In this document: positions 62,861-64,000 of the stretch, in pieces
How the letters are laid out: every line of letters starts with the position of its first letter
How positions within the stretch are numbered: position 1 is the first letter of the stretch
DNA from: Erysipelothrix sp. HDW6C
GTDB taxonomy: Bacteria; Bacillota_I; Bacilli_A; Erysipelotrichales; Erysipelotrichaceae
Length of the DNA: 64,000 nt
Direction: 5' to 3'
NCBI RefSeq assembly: GCF_011299615.1
Contig: NZ_CP049861.1
Coordinates: 1,984,001-2,048,000 of the forward strand
Position numbers and translations under genes: made by a program
Notes under the pieces: generated by a model
Told to the model about the DNA's origin: nothing
Database searches by the model: none
Seen by the model: only the letters and a program-made list of their open reading frames with translations

Positions 62861-63905
62861 TATATCACCGCCACAAGAAAGCCAAGAATTGCCATCGCAG
62901 CAATCGTAAGCCATGTTTGTTTTCGTGCTCGTTTTGAATCTAACGGTACACGGCCAAATATTTTACCGGTTTGTCCATTCATCGCAAAGTAATATGGATT
63001 ATTCTCAAAATCATAGGTGAAGAGCCAAACAGGTAACAATGTATATTCCCACATCGTATCTTCATCACTGATTGCAACATGTTGATTGCTCACTGAATCG
63101 AATTGTCTCAATGCATTGACCATGTTAGTTGTTAGCGAATTTCGAACTGATGTACGCGTGGTAGCCTCAAACGCTTCTTTTTCAAACTGACGTTTCTCAG
63201 CTAACGTACCTGATAAGTAATCCATTGTAAACGGCTCAGCCGTCTTCAAATCAAACGGGTAGACACCAGTGATAATATCCATTGATTTTTTATCAATTGC
63301 TTTAAACACGAGATCATTAAAGTCTAACTTACCGGTACGCTTCACACGATAGGTCTCTGTTGTTGTGTTTACATAATCACCCAGACGAACTGATTTTCTA
63401 ATGATACCGGTTGTATCAACTTTACCCATTAAATCGCCGGATGCAATCCAAAAAGGTAAGTACACACCTTTCAGTTGTCCCGGAGCCTGACTAACAAAAC
63501 TCTTCTTTGCATATTTGTATGTTTTTAGCCACGCTGCAAGTTTTGTCTGTGCGGTCGCTTCATCAATACTAAAAGGAATGATTTTATCGGGGCAAAGTCC
63601 CCAGTGACTCTTCCTGTTAGCACAACAGGATTGTGACAATATACACAGGTTGTTGATGTCATCGTGGCATCGCAAATTACTTCAGCACCGCAGTTATCGC
63701 AATTGTATTGCTCAACTGCCTGTGCGTAAGCTTCTTTAACAGCACTTGATGTCGAAGATTTCGTATTTTTCGGTTCCACAGATTCATGGGATAGTTCCTC
63801 GACAGTAAAAGTGGAATTGCAAAAATCGCAGTCAAACGTGTTGGTGGCAGGATTAAAGATTAACCCTGCCGAACAGTTTGGGCACTTATTTGTATAGGTT
63901 GCCAT
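62860..63905 (-). pseudogene. ydjG: TFIIB-type zinc-ribbon membrane protein (YdjG type), frameshifted
   Basis: The N-terminal part (from ATG 63905) has two zinc ribbons, C-P-N-C and C-D-F-C, then C-D-N-C and C-V-Y-C, and ends P-V-V-L-T-G-R-V-T-G-D-F-A-P. The next frame picks up D-K-I-I-P-F-S-I-D-E and runs to a membrane segment at the C-terminus. One C is missing from the run at 63589-63592; five would give A-P-D-K-I-I-P. The two pieces together make a normal YdjG-type protein, so this is a break or an error. No clear ribosome binding site; one base separates it from the gene upstream. Confidence 0.75.
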
Positions 63906-63906
63906 A

Positions 63907-64000
63907 TTATGCGAGGCTAGTTCCGCAATTTGAGCAGAACTTCGCACTTGGATCTATCGCCTTTTCACCGCACTCAGAACAGAACTTAACTGTTGGTCGT
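63907..64000 (-). CDS. C-terminus of a zinc-ribbon protein, probably SPFH/YdjI type (runs off window)
   Basis: The last 30 residues, V-K-F-C-S-E-C-G-E-K-A-I-D-P-S-A-K-F-C-S-N-C-G, form one zinc ribbon with two C-x-x-C pairs. In the ydj stress cluster YdjI has an SPFH domain followed by such a ribbon, and the order here (this gene, then ydjG, ydjH) fits. The domain itself is outside the window. Confidence 0.6.
   Translation of the reverse strand, partial: RPTVKFCSECGEKAIDPSAKFCSNCGTSLA

Overview
The window reads as an A+T-rich, low-G+C Gram-positive (Firmicutes) chromosome. Ribosome binding sites are strong (AGGAGG-like), lipoproteins carry L-T-G-C lipoboxes, and there are LytTR regulators, GH4 and PTS sugar genes and rho-independent terminators after most transcription units. 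The rRNA genes and gene repertoire point to the Erysipelotrichia, most likely Erysipelothrix or a close relative. That is inference from recognition, not from an alignment. No insertion sequence, phage, plasmid or CRISPR element was seen; this looks like core chromosome.

Layout. 0-8 kb: start of a lipoate-protein ligase, a DUF2721 protein, an acetyltransferase, and a two-gene ABC transporter downstream of an Agr-type histidine kinase/LytTR regulator pair; then a Xaa-Pro peptidase. 8-14 kb: cyclophilin, ChbG deacetylase, GntR and VOC proteins, a cellobiose-type PTS EIIC with a DUF3284 partner, and an M42 peptidase. 14-19 kb: a heterodimeric ABC exporter behind a Gx-transporter/NusG-II pair. 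19-26 kb: 5'-nucleotidase, purA, cysE, a deoxynucleoside kinase, a WYL regulator with an unknown partner, and a choloylglycine-hydrolase-family enzyme. 26-32 kb: a five-gene Ugp-like sugar/glycerophosphodiester ABC operon that includes an RNase-J-like metallo-hydrolase. 32-37 kb: one rRNA operon on the minus strand (16S-23S-5S, no spacer tRNA) with a clear promoter and processing stems. 37-44 kb: an aromatic-amino-acid-type (TrpXYZ-like) ABC system, then oligoendopeptidase F. 44-55 kb: a frameshifted surface protein, alpha/beta hydrolase, tRNA-Ser, an RpiR regulator, an extracellular flavin reductase, a GH4 phospho-beta-glucosidase with lactonase and ROK kinase, a DJ-1 protein and endonuclease IV. 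55-64 kb: a LytTR/LiaF-like pair, tRNA-Leu, small hypothetical genes, a LysR/chromate-transporter pair, and the edge of a ydjG-ydjH-ydjI-like operon with a second frameshift.

The most interesting region is 39.1-42.7 kb on the minus strand. Three paralogous solute-binding lipoproteins stand in a row before one permease and one ATPase. Each has its own promoter (TTGNNN-17 bp-TATTGT), a short leader ORF and an intrinsic terminator directly before its ribosome binding site. The leader peptides read MTNILIRTNKSFFFFFR (five Phe in a row), MMHNQRWSNKRIES (one Trp) and MKNTNVISSQAQQWSFYYFS (Trp, Phe, Tyr, Tyr, Phe). In the first and third, an upstream segment can pair with the 5' arm of the terminator, as expected for ribosome-mediated attenuation. 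I infer a chain of attenuators that tunes the choice of binding protein to different aromatic amino acids.

Two genes are broken by single-base changes in G/C runs of four bases; these may be real, phase-variable or sequencing errors. All start positions were chosen by ribosome binding site and family fit, so several differ from the longest open frame.
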